Assembly: GCA_050260415.1 (NCBI GenBank)
Contig: JBLNCE010000150.1
Span: 1 to 64,000, forward strand
DNA length: 64,000 nt
Reading direction: 5' to 3'
Source of the DNA: JBLNCE01 sp050260415
Lineage (GTDB): Bacteria; Bacillota; UBA4882; JAAYXC01
Shown here piece by piece: positions 8,010 to 15,862 of this stretch (position 1 is the stretch's first letter; the number at the start of each line of letters is the position of its first letter). The position numbers and the translations under genes were made by a program. The notes beneath the pieces are model-generated. The model was not told where the DNA came from, searched no databases, and was given only the letters and a program-made list of their open reading frames with translations.

Positions 8010-9179
8010 CTATGCACGGTATCTCGAGCGATCGGTGACGGCTTCTTCTCCCAACAACGCAACCGCCAGTTCCTGCATGGCGGCCTTCTTCCTGGCCATG
8101 CTGATATGGCCATACGTATCCGCGGTTATCTGCACCCCGGCGTGCCGGGCGATGGCCGAGACCGTCTTAAGATCCACGCCCAGATCCAGGAGCAGAGAGA
8201 TCGACGTGTGCCGCAGATCGTGCAGCCGCATATGAGGCAGTCCCGCGAACTCCAAATCCTCCCTGAATGCCTTATTCACATGGCTCACGTCTCGCGGATA
8301 CCCAAGCGGATCCGTGAACAGCAGTGGGCCGTTCTCCCCGAGATCGGGGCAGGCCTCGCCAAGGTAGGCCCGTTCGTTCTCGCGCTGTTTAATAACCCTT
8401 TCGAACTCGGCGGCCAGGATAGGCAACAGCGGCAGTTCTGCCTCGCTGGCGTCGCTCTTAATCCAGAACTCCGGCTCCTTGCCTCCATGCACCAGGCCCT
8501 GAGTTATTTTCACCACCAGCCGGTCAAGGTCAATGTCGGGGATTCGGATGCCTAGCAGTTCGGATCGGCGCAACGCCAGAAGTAGCAATGTCAGCCAGTA
8601 CACCCAGCAAGGGCGCCCCCGTGTCACCCGTAGAAAGTGCTTTGCCTCTTCGACGGTCATCTGCCGGAATTTCTTCTTGTGTGCTCGCGGAGGATCGGTC
8701 AGCTTCGCCACATTGGTTGTGATCAGTTGCCACTTGCAGGCCTGTTGTAGAGCCGCCCGTAGGGTTCGATGCGCATTGCGCACTGTCAGTGCCGACAGGC
8801 CTTTCGCGAGCAGGTCATGGTAGGCGTCTTGTATGATATCGGGAGTAAGCTTGCGGAGTAGATATTTCCCCAGCTTGGGACGCAGATAAAGCCGGATGTG
8901 CTTTTTATAGCCCCGTATTGTATTGGGGCTGAGGCCTTTTTTGTCTATATAGGCTTCCCAGCGGTCAAAGAAGGCGCTGACCTTTAGCTTGCTGTCAGGC
9001 AGAGGTTCTCCTTTATTGAGACGCGCCAGCATGTCCGCGCAATACGCTTCGGCATCGCGCTTGAGCCCGCGGATCGTCGCGGTATGATATTTCGGTGCGC
9101 CGGATTCATACCGCTCGCCAGTCGGGATGAAGACACGCCAAGAGCCTTTGCCCTGCGGTTGGATGTGCCCAGTGGCCAT
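8010..9179 (-). CDS. int: Tyrosine recombinase (phage integrase)
   Basis: A 389-residue integrase that inserts and excises the prophage at the tRNA-Phe site. The N-terminal arm-binding domain is followed by a SAM-like core-binding domain (residues about 65-150, LSPNTIRGYKKHIRLYL) and the catalytic domain. Catalytic residues are visible: Arg in LALRRSELLGI, HDLRH, and the nucleophile Tyr in ITADTYGHI. The ATG has GGGGTGAGCTA upstream. The gene reads toward the attachment site, the usual layout. Confidence 0.95.
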   Translation of the reverse strand: MATGHIQPQGKGSWRVFIPTGERYESGAPKYHTATIRGLKRDAEAYCADMLARLNKGEPLPDSKLKVSAFFDRWEAYIDKKGLSPNTIRGYKKHIRLYLRPKLGKYLLRKLTPDIIQDAYHDLLAKGLSALTVRNAHRTLRAALQQACKWQLITTNVAKLTDPPRAHKKKFRQMTVEEAKHFLRVTRGRPCWVYWLTLLLLALRRSELLGIRIPDIDLDRLVVKITQGLVHGGKEPEFWIKSDASEAELPLLPILAAEFERVIKQRENERAYLGEACPDLGENGPLLFTDPLGYPRDVSHVNKAFREDLEFAGLPHMRLHDLRHTSISLLLDLGVDLKTVSAIARHAGVQITADTYGHISMARKKAAMQELAVALLGEEAVTDRSRYRA

Positions 9180-9284
9180 TAGCTCACCCCTATCACGTCT
9201 CCGCCAGCAGGGTGCCCGTGCATGTATGATTGCACCATCATGGTGAATCTACCCCTCCATGTCTGGCTGGCGGCACAGTTCTGA

Positions 9285-9452
9285 CTATTTAGTGCAGATC
9301 ACAGCGGAGTGAGGTATTTTCGCTGCTTCACGCCTGATTAAGTCTCTCATCGCGGAGTTAAGAAGCGGTGACAACAACAAAGTAGGCTCCCCATGCCCTC
9401 TGATCAGGAATGCCGAAATGCCATCGGGTAGATCGATAACATATTCCTGCAA
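9285..9452 (-). CDS. Small protein next to repressor, ImmA-like remnant?
   Basis: A 55-residue protein with a good ribosome site (GGAGGT, 6 nt before TTG). The sequence IDLPDGISAFLIRGHGEP resembles the beta-strand region ahead of the metallopeptidase helix in ImmA/IrrE proteins, but there is no HExxH. It lies between the repressor and integrase genes in the same direction. It may be the stump of an ImmA-type anti-repressor protease, or a separate small protein. The similarity is from memory of the family and is weak. Confidence 0.45.
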   Translation of the reverse strand: MQEYVIDLPDGISAFLIRGHGEPTLLLSPLLNSAMRDLIRREAAKIPHSAVICTK

Positions 9453-9520
9453 TCCAATACCTCCCTGCACGGGCACATTTTGGTGCTCGGCAGGGAAAGG
9501 CCTGCTATTAAGTTGTTTTG

Positions 9521-10210
9521 CTATTTATTTGCAGCTAACTGGCGAGAAATATTGAGAATTACTTCACGATCCCGGTCCGTCATCCGTTTCGTCAGCCCGA
9601 CCATTTGCGTCAGGAATCGCCGCCAGTCCTCCACGCTTTCACCTTCCAACTCAAGATCGGTCGTGTAGATCATCAACTTCTGCGGCGCATCCTCGGTGGT
9701 GGCTGTGCGTTTATCTGGTCTGCCGAGCAAATTATCCAGCGACACGCCGAATTCATCCGCCAGGCGGCAGAGGATCGTGGCTTCCGGTATGGTGCCGAGC
9801 TCGTACCGCGTAATGGCGGCATAGGTAACTCCCACTCTACGCGCCAGGTCGTCGCGTTCAATCCCGGCGGCCGCCCGCAACTCCTGCAGCCTGTCCGCGA
9901 ATGCCCGTTCCAGATCCGGATCGCGTTGGCGGCTGGGGCGCGTTCTGGCGGCGCGTTCATCGGCGAGCATCATGGCATTCGCATCGTTGGGCAGATCACG
10001 CGAGATCCGCACCAGGTCTGTCGGATCAAGCGCGAGGTGCGGCGCGATCTTCCATAATGTCTCGACCCGAGGCCTGGTCCTGCTTCCGGATTCAATCCGC
10101 GAAATTTCCGCAGAATCAACCCCGGCCAGCCGCGCCAATTCCCGTTGACTGAACCCACGTTCCTCCCGGCGCCGCCGTATGATAGCCGCGAGTGATTCCT
10201 CCGCCGCCAT
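9521..10210 (-). CDS. CI-like repressor with two HTH domains
   Basis: A 229-residue DNA-binding protein that probably maintains lysogeny. It contains two XRE-type helix-turn-helix domains: residues about 7-62 (REERGFSQRELARLAGVDSA) and about 94-145 (AGIERDDLARRVGVTYAAIT). No S24 autoprotease domain is present, so RecA-driven self-cleavage is unlikely. The ATG at 10210 has GGAGAG 8 nt upstream and lies about 16 nt after the predicted start site. It is divergent from the Cro-like gene across a 111-bp switch region with repeated TGATGACAA boxes, which are the likely operators. Confidence 0.88.
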   Translation of the reverse strand: MAAEESLAAIIRRRREERGFSQRELARLAGVDSAEISRIESGSRTRPRVETLWKIAPHLALDPTDLVRISRDLPNDANAMMLADERAARTRPSRQRDPDLERAFADRLQELRAAAGIERDDLARRVGVTYAAITRYELGTIPEATILCRLADEFGVSLDNLLGRPDKRTATTEDAPQKLMIYTTDLELEGESVEDWRRFLTQMVGLTKRMTDRDREVILNISRQLAANK

Positions 10211-10232
10211 GCCAATCACTCTCCTTTTTTTG

Positions 10233-10340
10233 ATTATAGCAACTGATGACAACATGACAAAGCCCCCTTGACAAACTTACTGATGTCATTTATGATTGTC
10301 ATCATGGGAGGTGACCATTGATTGCAGAGATTTGTCATCA
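10233..10340. promoter_or_regulatory. Lysogeny switch: divergent promoters and operator repeats
   Basis: Rightward promoter: TTGACA at 10268-10273, 17 nt, TATGAT at 10291-10296. Leftward promoter: TTGTCA (plus-strand 10255-10260), 16 nt, TATAAT (10233-10238). The 9-mer TGATGACAA/TTGTCATCA occurs exactly at 10244-10252, 10296-10304 and 10332-10340, with looser copies CATGACAAA at 10253, TTGACAAAC at 10268 and TGATGTCAT at 10281. The boxes overlap both promoters, as expected for a repressor/Cro switch. Confidence 0.85.
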
Positions 10341-10585
10341 ACCTCGATGAACTGCGAGCTTTGACGCGGGCGGCCAGGGTCTCGACCAGGGCCGAACTGG
10401 CCAGGGGATTCGGAATCGACCAGGCGGCGGCCACGCGCATGCTTCAAGGGAAGTACCGTTCCGTCAACGCCCAGACCGCTGAACGTATGAGGTCGTTTTT
10501 TCAGAACCGCGGTCTGGATCCCACAGCACTGTTCAAGGGAGATGCGCAAAATGAACAAGCAGCATCCGCAGAGCGAGCATCCTAA
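10322..10585 (+). CDS. Cro-like HTH protein
   Basis: An 87-residue protein with a helix-turn-helix (TRAELARGFGIDQAAATRML) directly opposite the repressor gene. Its position and size fit a Cro-type regulator of the early operon. The TTG at 10322 is used because the TTG four bases earlier leads to an early stop; GGGAGGTG is the ribosome site. One operator 9-mer lies inside codons 4-7. Confidence 0.75.
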   Translation: MQRFVINLDELRALTRAARVSTRAELARGFGIDQAAATRMLQGKYRSVNAQTAERMRSFFQNRGLDPTALFKGDAQNEQAASAERAS

Positions 10586-10868
10586 GCCGTTAGCCATTGC
10601 CCAAGCTCGATCGCCGCAGGATCTCCCGCTATTCCTCACGGTCCCAGAGGCGGCATCGATCCTGCGCCGCGGCACCGCATTCGTCTACCAGGCCGTGAAC
10701 GAAGGCCGGTTGCCGGCGATCAGAGCCGGCCGCGGCGGCAAGATCATGATCAACCGCGACGAGCTATTCCGATGGGGGTCGAATCAGGAGACAATGGCCC
10801 CCGTTTCGCGTAATTCGCCGATGCCAACGTCCAACACTACGAGGATACCTCGTGCGGTGCTTCAATGA
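10551..10868 (+). CDS. Excisionase/MerR-like HTH protein
   Basis: A 105-residue protein with a helix-turn-helix 17 (excisionase) domain: FLTVPEAASILRRG, VYQAVNEGRLPAIRAGRGG and IMINRDELFRWG are the usual three blocks. It could be the phage Xis or an early regulator. The ATG at 10551 is preferred because AAGGGAG lies 9 nt upstream; the ATG at 10542 touches that site. It overlaps the Cro-like gene by 35 nt and ends in ATGA with the next gene. Confidence 0.8.
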   Translation: MNKQHPQSEHPKPLAIAQARSPQDLPLFLTVPEAASILRRGTAFVYQAVNEGRLPAIRAGRGGKIMINRDELFRWGSNQETMAPVSRNSPMPTSNTTRIPRAVLQ

Positions 10869-11527
10869 CAGCGCACCAACGGGTATTACGACTATTCACG
10901 AAAGGGGGTGATTATGTGGCTCTGGTGTCAATCCGTGACCTGCGGCGGTTACGGGAGGGCATGGGGCTCACCAGAGAGGCGGCAGCAGAGAAATTGGGCG
11001 TCAGTGTGAGCGCACTACAACGGGCGGAAGAGGCAAATCGAAATCCATCATGGCGGCTCATTCGCCGCGCGGCTCTCCTATACGGCGAGGTTAACGTAGA
11101 CGCTCCGGAGGGAGCGTTTTGCCTCACTCACGTTTACCGGCCGCGGATGGGGAAACGCCGTCCAACCTTGGATGAAGGCTGCGAGGCGGCACTCGTTCTT
11201 GCCAGGTTCCTTGGGCATGAACCAGTACCGAGGACTGTCATGGGGTACTTGCTCGAGGAGATCGCAGCGGAGAGCGCCGAGGCCGAACTAGCAGTAACAG
11301 GGCAGCGCAAGTCATTACTTCGGATGTTCGGGGCACCGGCACCGGCGCCGCCCGGAGAGGGAGAAGAAAAGGTCTTTACCGAGGCGGTGCTTGATCCGCT
11401 CGGACCGATGGCCGCAGGGTTCGCGGCATACGTAACGCAGCATCGGGATTTTGCACGAATGGCGGTGGAGAAACGAATGGCGCGGGCCTGTAGCAGAGGC
11501 GCCGCGCCGGTGGAAGTGGGGGCTTGA
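10865..11527 (+). CDS. HTH-domain regulator, early operon
   Basis: A 220-residue protein with an XRE-like helix-turn-helix near the N terminus (GLTREAAAEKLGVSVSALQR) and a C-terminal part of unknown fold. It is coupled to the previous gene by ATGA. A GTG at 10916 preceded by AAAGGGGGTGATTAT is an alternative start that removes 17 residues and leaves the HTH intact. A 7-bp hairpin, GGCTTGA/TCAAGCC, includes the stop codon. Likely an early transcription regulator; target unknown. Confidence 0.65.
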   Translation: MTAHQRVLRLFTKGGDYVALVSIRDLRRLREGMGLTREAAAEKLGVSVSALQRAEEANRNPSWRLIRRAALLYGEVNVDAPEGAFCLTHVYRPRMGKRRPTLDEGCEAALVLARFLGHEPVPRTVMGYLLEEIAAESAEAELAVTGQRKSLLRMFGAPAPAPPGEGEEKVFTEAVLDPLGPMAAGFAAYVTQHRDFARMAVEKRMARACSRGAAPVEVGA

Positions 11528-11586
11528 TGGGCTGACGGGCCTCAAGCCATCCCTAGTCAACTTTCATTATAGCACGAAAAGGAGGC

Positions 11587-11605
11587 ATGACAAAAAGTGT
11601 CATCA
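11587..11605. promoter_or_regulatory. Operator-like palindrome over YqaJ start
   Basis: ATGACA-AAAAG-TGTCAT is a perfect interrupted palindrome at 11587-11603 that extends to TGTCATCA. It shares the TGTCATCA core with the lysogeny-switch boxes and overlaps the GTG start of the recombination operon, so bound repressor would block it. Confidence 0.55.
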
Positions 11606-12484
11606 ACGTCGGCCATCGTTTTGGCCAGCACGCTCAGCGGGATGGATCGAACGACATGGCTTACGCTTCGCCGGCGGGGCATCTATGGCTCTGATGCGAG
11701 GCTGATCTGCGGTGTATACTACCGCGAATTCGACGGACATCTCGAAACCGCGACTGATGTATGGTTGGAGAAAAGAGGTTGCACCGCGGCTCAGGAGGAA
11801 GCCGAGCTTGACCTCGATGAGAACATTGCCAGGGCTTTTAGTCTCCGTACCGGGGTCATCGTCCGGCGCCGAGGAGTGATTCTCCAGCATCCGGAGCATC
11901 CGTTCATGCTGGCGGATCTTAACCGGGTGACCCACGAAGCGGCCGATGGGATCGGCGTGCTGGTGGTAATGTCCGGCGGCCTGGAGTTGCTACGGAACTG
12001 GGAGCAGGTGCAAGAGGCTTTCCGGATCCATGCCCTGCACGATATGGCCGTAACCGGATACACATATGCACACCTCGCCGCCCTCGTGCCTGGGAATCAC
12101 GGGCTTGAGTTACGCCTGGCGCGCGTGGTTCGGGACGAGCGGGCAATCTCTTGCCTGATCGAAATCGAGCGTGAATTCTGGGAGAATAACGTCCAGACGA
12201 ACACTCCCCCAGTCGGCAACACGCAGGCCACAGCGAAGCTTCTGGCCACTCTCTATCCGGAATCACGTTCGATGGTGGTCGAGTTGCCACCGAGCGCCCG
12301 CGAGTTCTTCGAAGGGTACGACCGCGCCGATCAGGTGGTTCGCGAAGCCGAAGAGCACCGCGAGCATTATGCAAATCTGCTCAAAGGGATGCTCATGGAT
12401 GCTGAGGCCGGCGTGCTTGACGAGTACAAAGCCGTATGGCGAACCACCGATGGACGGCGGCAGTTCAGCGTGATCAAGAATTAA
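11597..12484 (+). CDS. YqaJ-family viral recombinase (lambda Exo-like)
   Basis: A 295-residue protein of the YqaJ/lambda exonuclease family, which degrades one strand of double-stranded ends for recombination. The family start GMDRTTWLTLRRRGIYGSDA, the HPFMLADLNRV block (catalytic Asp) and a later VVMSGGLELL region fit this fold. The GTG start keeps the correct frame; AAAAGGAGG lies 11 nt upstream. An ATG closer to that site is out of frame and stops after about 34 codons. It heads the operon that includes the Rad50-like and UvrD-like proteins. Confidence 0.75.
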   Translation: MSSTSAIVLASTLSGMDRTTWLTLRRRGIYGSDARLICGVYYREFDGHLETATDVWLEKRGCTAAQEEAELDLDENIARAFSLRTGVIVRRRGVILQHPEHPFMLADLNRVTHEAADGIGVLVVMSGGLELLRNWEQVQEAFRIHALHDMAVTGYTYAHLAALVPGNHGLELRLARVVRDERAISCLIEIEREFWENNVQTNTPPVGNTQATAKLLATLYPESRSMVVELPPSAREFFEGYDRADQVVREAEEHREHYANLLKGMLMDAEAGVLDEYKAVWRTTDGRRQFSVIKN

Positions 12485-12499
12485 CGAGGAGGAATTGGA

Positions 12500-13537
12500 T
12501 TGGCCAGTAATACGATTACGGCCGCCGACGTAGCGCGACTTGAGACTCAGTTGGCCTCGCTCAAGCGCCAGGACATCGCCATGCTCGGCGACGGCCAGGT
12601 GTTCATTCGGCGGCTTCCGAACGGTGGGCAGATCCGGGCCGTCAAGGGCGCCATCGTGCTCAGGGAGCATAACGGTGAGATCGCCGGGATCCAAGGCAAA
12701 TGGATGACCACTTCCAAAGGGTTCAACTCCCTGAATCAAATCGCCGGGCTCTCCATCATCACCCCTGAAAGATTGGTCCTGCCCAGCGGGGAGACCGTGG
12801 TCAACCCATACCCGCTGCAGGATCCGGAGAGCGGATCGATAGCCAAGGTCTGGGTGAGGAAGCTTGCAATCGGCTACGGTCCAACCGGCAATCTGGTCGT
12901 CACCAGCGCCACGCTGCTCTACGACATCAAGATATACTTCATCCAGGACGTGCTCAAGAAGGTCAACAAGAGCAAGGATGCGGGCCGGGTGTGCCTGGAA
13001 AGCCAACTCACGGACAATGAGAAAGCCTCCGGCCTGTTCCTGCGTATCGACGGGCAGATGGGCATCTGGGCGAACTACTGTCACAGCGAGATCCTGACGG
13101 CCATGGAGACCTTCGTCAACAAGAAGCTCTTCGCCGAACGAAATGCCCAGAGCATTGCCGAACGGCTGGTCATGGCCAAGCACCCGGCTTTGGCGCATGC
13201 CGCCTATGTCGATGTGACCGGGCCGGATAGAAACCATGCGACCCGTGTCCCGGTGGTCGGATTCGTGAACGACCTGACCCGTGAGCAGATGATGGACATC
13301 ACTGCACAAGCTGAACGTGGAGACATCGAGATTCAGGTCGGCGGCCAGAAGGCTCAAGTCGTCGAGATCACGGGCGCCGCCTCGATGGAGGACATCGAGA
13401 CCGAGAAAGACGCCGAAGAGGAGACAGCCACCAATACCACCACCGAACACTCGTCCCATGCTGAGACCGGCAACTCAAGCGGGCCATCGGGCGCTGCCCA
13501 CAAATCGCTCTTTGATGTCGGAGGTGAACGGCTTTGA
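12500..13537 (+). CDS. Unknown recombination-operon protein (RecT position)
   Basis: A 345-residue protein I do not recognise. The core (residues about 40-240) is well ordered; the last 70 residues are acidic and low-complexity and end in SLFDVGGERL. Immediately after a YqaJ exonuclease is where phages normally carry a RecT or Erf annealing protein, so a single-strand annealing role is a reasonable guess, but RecT signature blocks are not visible. TTG start with AGGAGG 7 nt upstream. It overlaps the next gene by 4 nt. Confidence 0.6.
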   Translation: MASNTITAADVARLETQLASLKRQDIAMLGDGQVFIRRLPNGGQIRAVKGAIVLREHNGEIAGIQGKWMTTSKGFNSLNQIAGLSIITPERLVLPSGETVVNPYPLQDPESGSIAKVWVRKLAIGYGPTGNLVVTSATLLYDIKIYFIQDVLKKVNKSKDAGRVCLESQLTDNEKASGLFLRIDGQMGIWANYCHSEILTAMETFVNKKLFAERNAQSIAERLVMAKHPALAHAAYVDVTGPDRNHATRVPVVGFVNDLTREQMMDITAQAERGDIEIQVGGQKAQVVEITGAASMEDIETEKDAEEETATNTTTEHSSHAETGNSSGPSGAAHKSLFDVGGERL

Positions 13538-15711
13538 TTGATGCGATTTATTACAGGAACCTCAAAGGCCAAACTTGCGCTCAGCAGCTCACCGGCCGTG
13601 ACATCTTCATCGGGCCGAATGGATCCGGGAAGACCTCCCGGATCCAGGCCCTCGGCCTCTCCATGCTCGGCTACGTGCCGGGCAACGGCAAGACGGAGGC
13701 CGAGACATTCAAGTTGGCCACGGGCCAGGTTATGTCGGTTGGTTTGCATACTTCCGATCAGTTCGGATTCGAGCGCCAGTTCGTCAAGAATGAGGACTAC
13801 AACCGCAAGACCGGCGAACGGACGGTCAAGATCACCCAATCCATCCAGGTCTTTCCCGGCCGGGGCGAGGCAAACGACACCCAGCGGAAGGCGCGGATCG
13901 CCGAGGAGGTCGGAAGCTTCCCGGTCATGCTCGACTTCAACGAGTTTCTCGCTCTCTCTGATGCCAAGCGGCGCGCCTTCTGGTACGGCCTCTCGCCGAT
14001 CATGGCGTCTGAGTGGAGCAAGGACCGGATTCGGGAATACCTGGCCGAGCATCTCCTTACTCCCGAACTGCAACAAAATAACCCGGAGCACTACCAGGTC
14101 ATGCAGGAACTGATCGCCGAGGCCATGGCACAATTCCCGGCCGGCTACAGCGTCAGCGACGGCCTCCAGGCCATGATTGACTGGGTAACCCCCAAGCTCA
14201 AAACCGAGAAGGGCAAGAAGCAGGATGCCCAGGGCGCAGTGCGTCAACTGGCCGAACTCAAGAACAAGCTGGAGGAGACCGACCGGAACATCGAGGCCGA
14301 ACGGGCCGAGTTGGAGAAACTCCGGCAGAAACTGGTCGAGGTTGAGAAGCAGATCTCCAGGGACACAGAAAAGAAGCGGATCTTCGACGAACGCAATCGC
14401 CGGATCGAGGAGTTGCGTAACATCATCGCCAGATTGGAAGCGCCAGAGAAGCCGGCGCAGGAGGAATCGGCGCCTGCACAAGAGGAGACAGTTAGTCTGG
14501 CGGACCTGGACAAGCAGCTTGCCGATCTTCGCGCGCAACTGGTCACTGTCGACTCATCGGCCGTTGATACGCTCGAAGCGAGGCAGACAGAGATCGCCGC
14601 GGCCGTCGAGCCTCTCAACAAGCGCAGGGAGGAACTCGCGGGGAAGCTCACCCAGAACCGGGCGGGCTTAGCCACGTTGGAGGAATCCCTCAAGACCATC
14701 AACGGGCTCAATGGGGTCTGTGTCATCGACAAGCGGATCGGCTGTGACAAGGACTTCACCAAGTATCGCGCTTGGGTTGAAAAGAAGCGGGTAGAGGCCT
14801 CGGCGGAAATCGCCCGGCTCCAAACCGAACTCAATGGCGCGATCAAAGAACTCAACGCCCTCCTAGATGAGGAACGACAGAACAAGGAAACCATCCGCCA
14901 GTTGCTCGAGGAAGGGAAGAACGCCAACAAGCGAAACAGCGAACTCAATGAGCAGATCGCCGAACTGGAGCGCAAACGAAACGAGATCCTCACGGCTGAC
15001 GATCGGCGTCAAGGCCAGATCAAACTCCATCGCGACGAACTCACCCGACTCATGAACGAGCCGGCAGACCCCATCGCCCCGTTGGATATTCTGGAAAAGC
15101 AGGCCGAGGGCTTCCGGACCAGGATTGAGGTGCTCACCGCCTCGGTCGAGGAGAAGACAAAGGCGCGGCAGACCCTCGTCTTGATGCAGCAGTCAATGCT
15201 AGAAAACAAGACTGCCGAACTCAAGGCCGCCTGCCTGAAGAGCATCTCCGAATCACTTGGCCCCAAGGGCATCCAGGGCGAGCTTGTCAAGGAAGTTCTT
15301 GGCCCGATCAAGGATGACATCCAGGCGAACTTGCGAACCATGGGCTTCGATCGCGAACCGTTCTTCGAAACCGAAAGCGACACGGGCAAGGAGATCTTCC
15401 AGTTCGGGTGGATTAACGAGAAGGGCCATCGGGTCAACTTCGACGCCTTGTCCGCAGGCGAGCAGACAATTTTTTTGGCTGCGATGATGACAACCATCAT
15501 CAGCCGAGCCAATCCCAAATTGAAACTGCTCGTCATCGATAACCTGAACCACCTGGATCGCCAGAATCTGCAGCTTGCGCTGAATGGGCTGGGGCGCATC
15601 TCTGGCCTGGATAATATCGTGCTGGCCGGTGCAATCGAGTTCCCGTTCGAGGCGGACGGGTGGAAAGTGTGGTTGCTCCGGCCCGAGAAGGAGGCGAGCG
15701 AGGTTGCCTGA
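13534..15711 (+). CDS. Rad50/SMC-like ATPase
   Basis: A 725-residue AAA ATPase of the SbcC/Rad50/SMC type. Walker A GPNGSGKTS is near residue 28. A long coiled coil (about residues 230-560) is interrupted by GVCVIDKRIGC near 395, a possible zinc-hook-like turn. The C-terminal half has LSAGEQTIFLAAM (signature) and KLLVIDNLNHLD (Walker B, with Asn-His in place of the usual Glu-Pro). It probably works with the exonuclease on DNA ends. TTG start with GGAGGTG 7 nt upstream; translationally coupled. Confidence 0.82.
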   Translation: MIDAIYYRNLKGQTCAQQLTGRDIFIGPNGSGKTSRIQALGLSMLGYVPGNGKTEAETFKLATGQVMSVGLHTSDQFGFERQFVKNEDYNRKTGERTVKITQSIQVFPGRGEANDTQRKARIAEEVGSFPVMLDFNEFLALSDAKRRAFWYGLSPIMASEWSKDRIREYLAEHLLTPELQQNNPEHYQVMQELIAEAMAQFPAGYSVSDGLQAMIDWVTPKLKTEKGKKQDAQGAVRQLAELKNKLEETDRNIEAERAELEKLRQKLVEVEKQISRDTEKKRIFDERNRRIEELRNIIARLEAPEKPAQEESAPAQEETVSLADLDKQLADLRAQLVTVDSSAVDTLEARQTEIAAAVEPLNKRREELAGKLTQNRAGLATLEESLKTINGLNGVCVIDKRIGCDKDFTKYRAWVEKKRVEASAEIARLQTELNGAIKELNALLDEERQNKETIRQLLEEGKNANKRNSELNEQIAELERKRNEILTADDRRQGQIKLHRDELTRLMNEPADPIAPLDILEKQAEGFRTRIEVLTASVEEKTKARQTLVLMQQSMLENKTAELKAACLKSISESLGPKGIQGELVKEVLGPIKDDIQANLRTMGFDREPFFETESDTGKEIFQFGWINEKGHRVNFDALSAGEQTIFLAAMMTTIISRANPKLKLLVIDNLNHLDRQNLQLALNGLGRISGLDNIVLAGAIEFPFEADGWKVWLLRPEKEASEVA

Positions 15712-15862
15712 GTTGCTCAAGTGCGGCGTCCCCGACTGCAGCCGGGAGGAACCAGTGCTCTACAGCTACTACTGTCCCGACATCGCGCCAAGATCGATGG
15801 GGATCTCCATCTGCTCCGTCTGTCTCAAGGAGCGCAAGGACAAGGAGGCCGGCAAGAAATGA
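15704..15862 (+). CDS. Small zinc-finger protein
   Basis: A 52-residue protein with Cys pairs CGVPDC and CSVC plus YYCP, a likely zinc-binding knuckle. It starts at a TTG that overlaps the stop of the ATPase gene, with AAGGAGG 9 nt upstream, and ends in ATGA with the helicase gene, so it is translated between them. Function unknown. Confidence 0.65.
   Translation: MPELLKCGVPDCSREEPVLYSYYCPDIAPRSMGISICSVCLKERKDKEAGKK

Noticed and set aside
12263..13459. 398-codon frame antisense to the recombination-operon protein
   Set aside because: No recognisable motifs and composition of a mirror frame; the plus-strand gene has a strong ribosome site and operon context.
13354..14538. 394-codon frame antisense to the Rad50-like ATPase
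   Set aside because: Leu-rich mirror of a coiled coil, no support.
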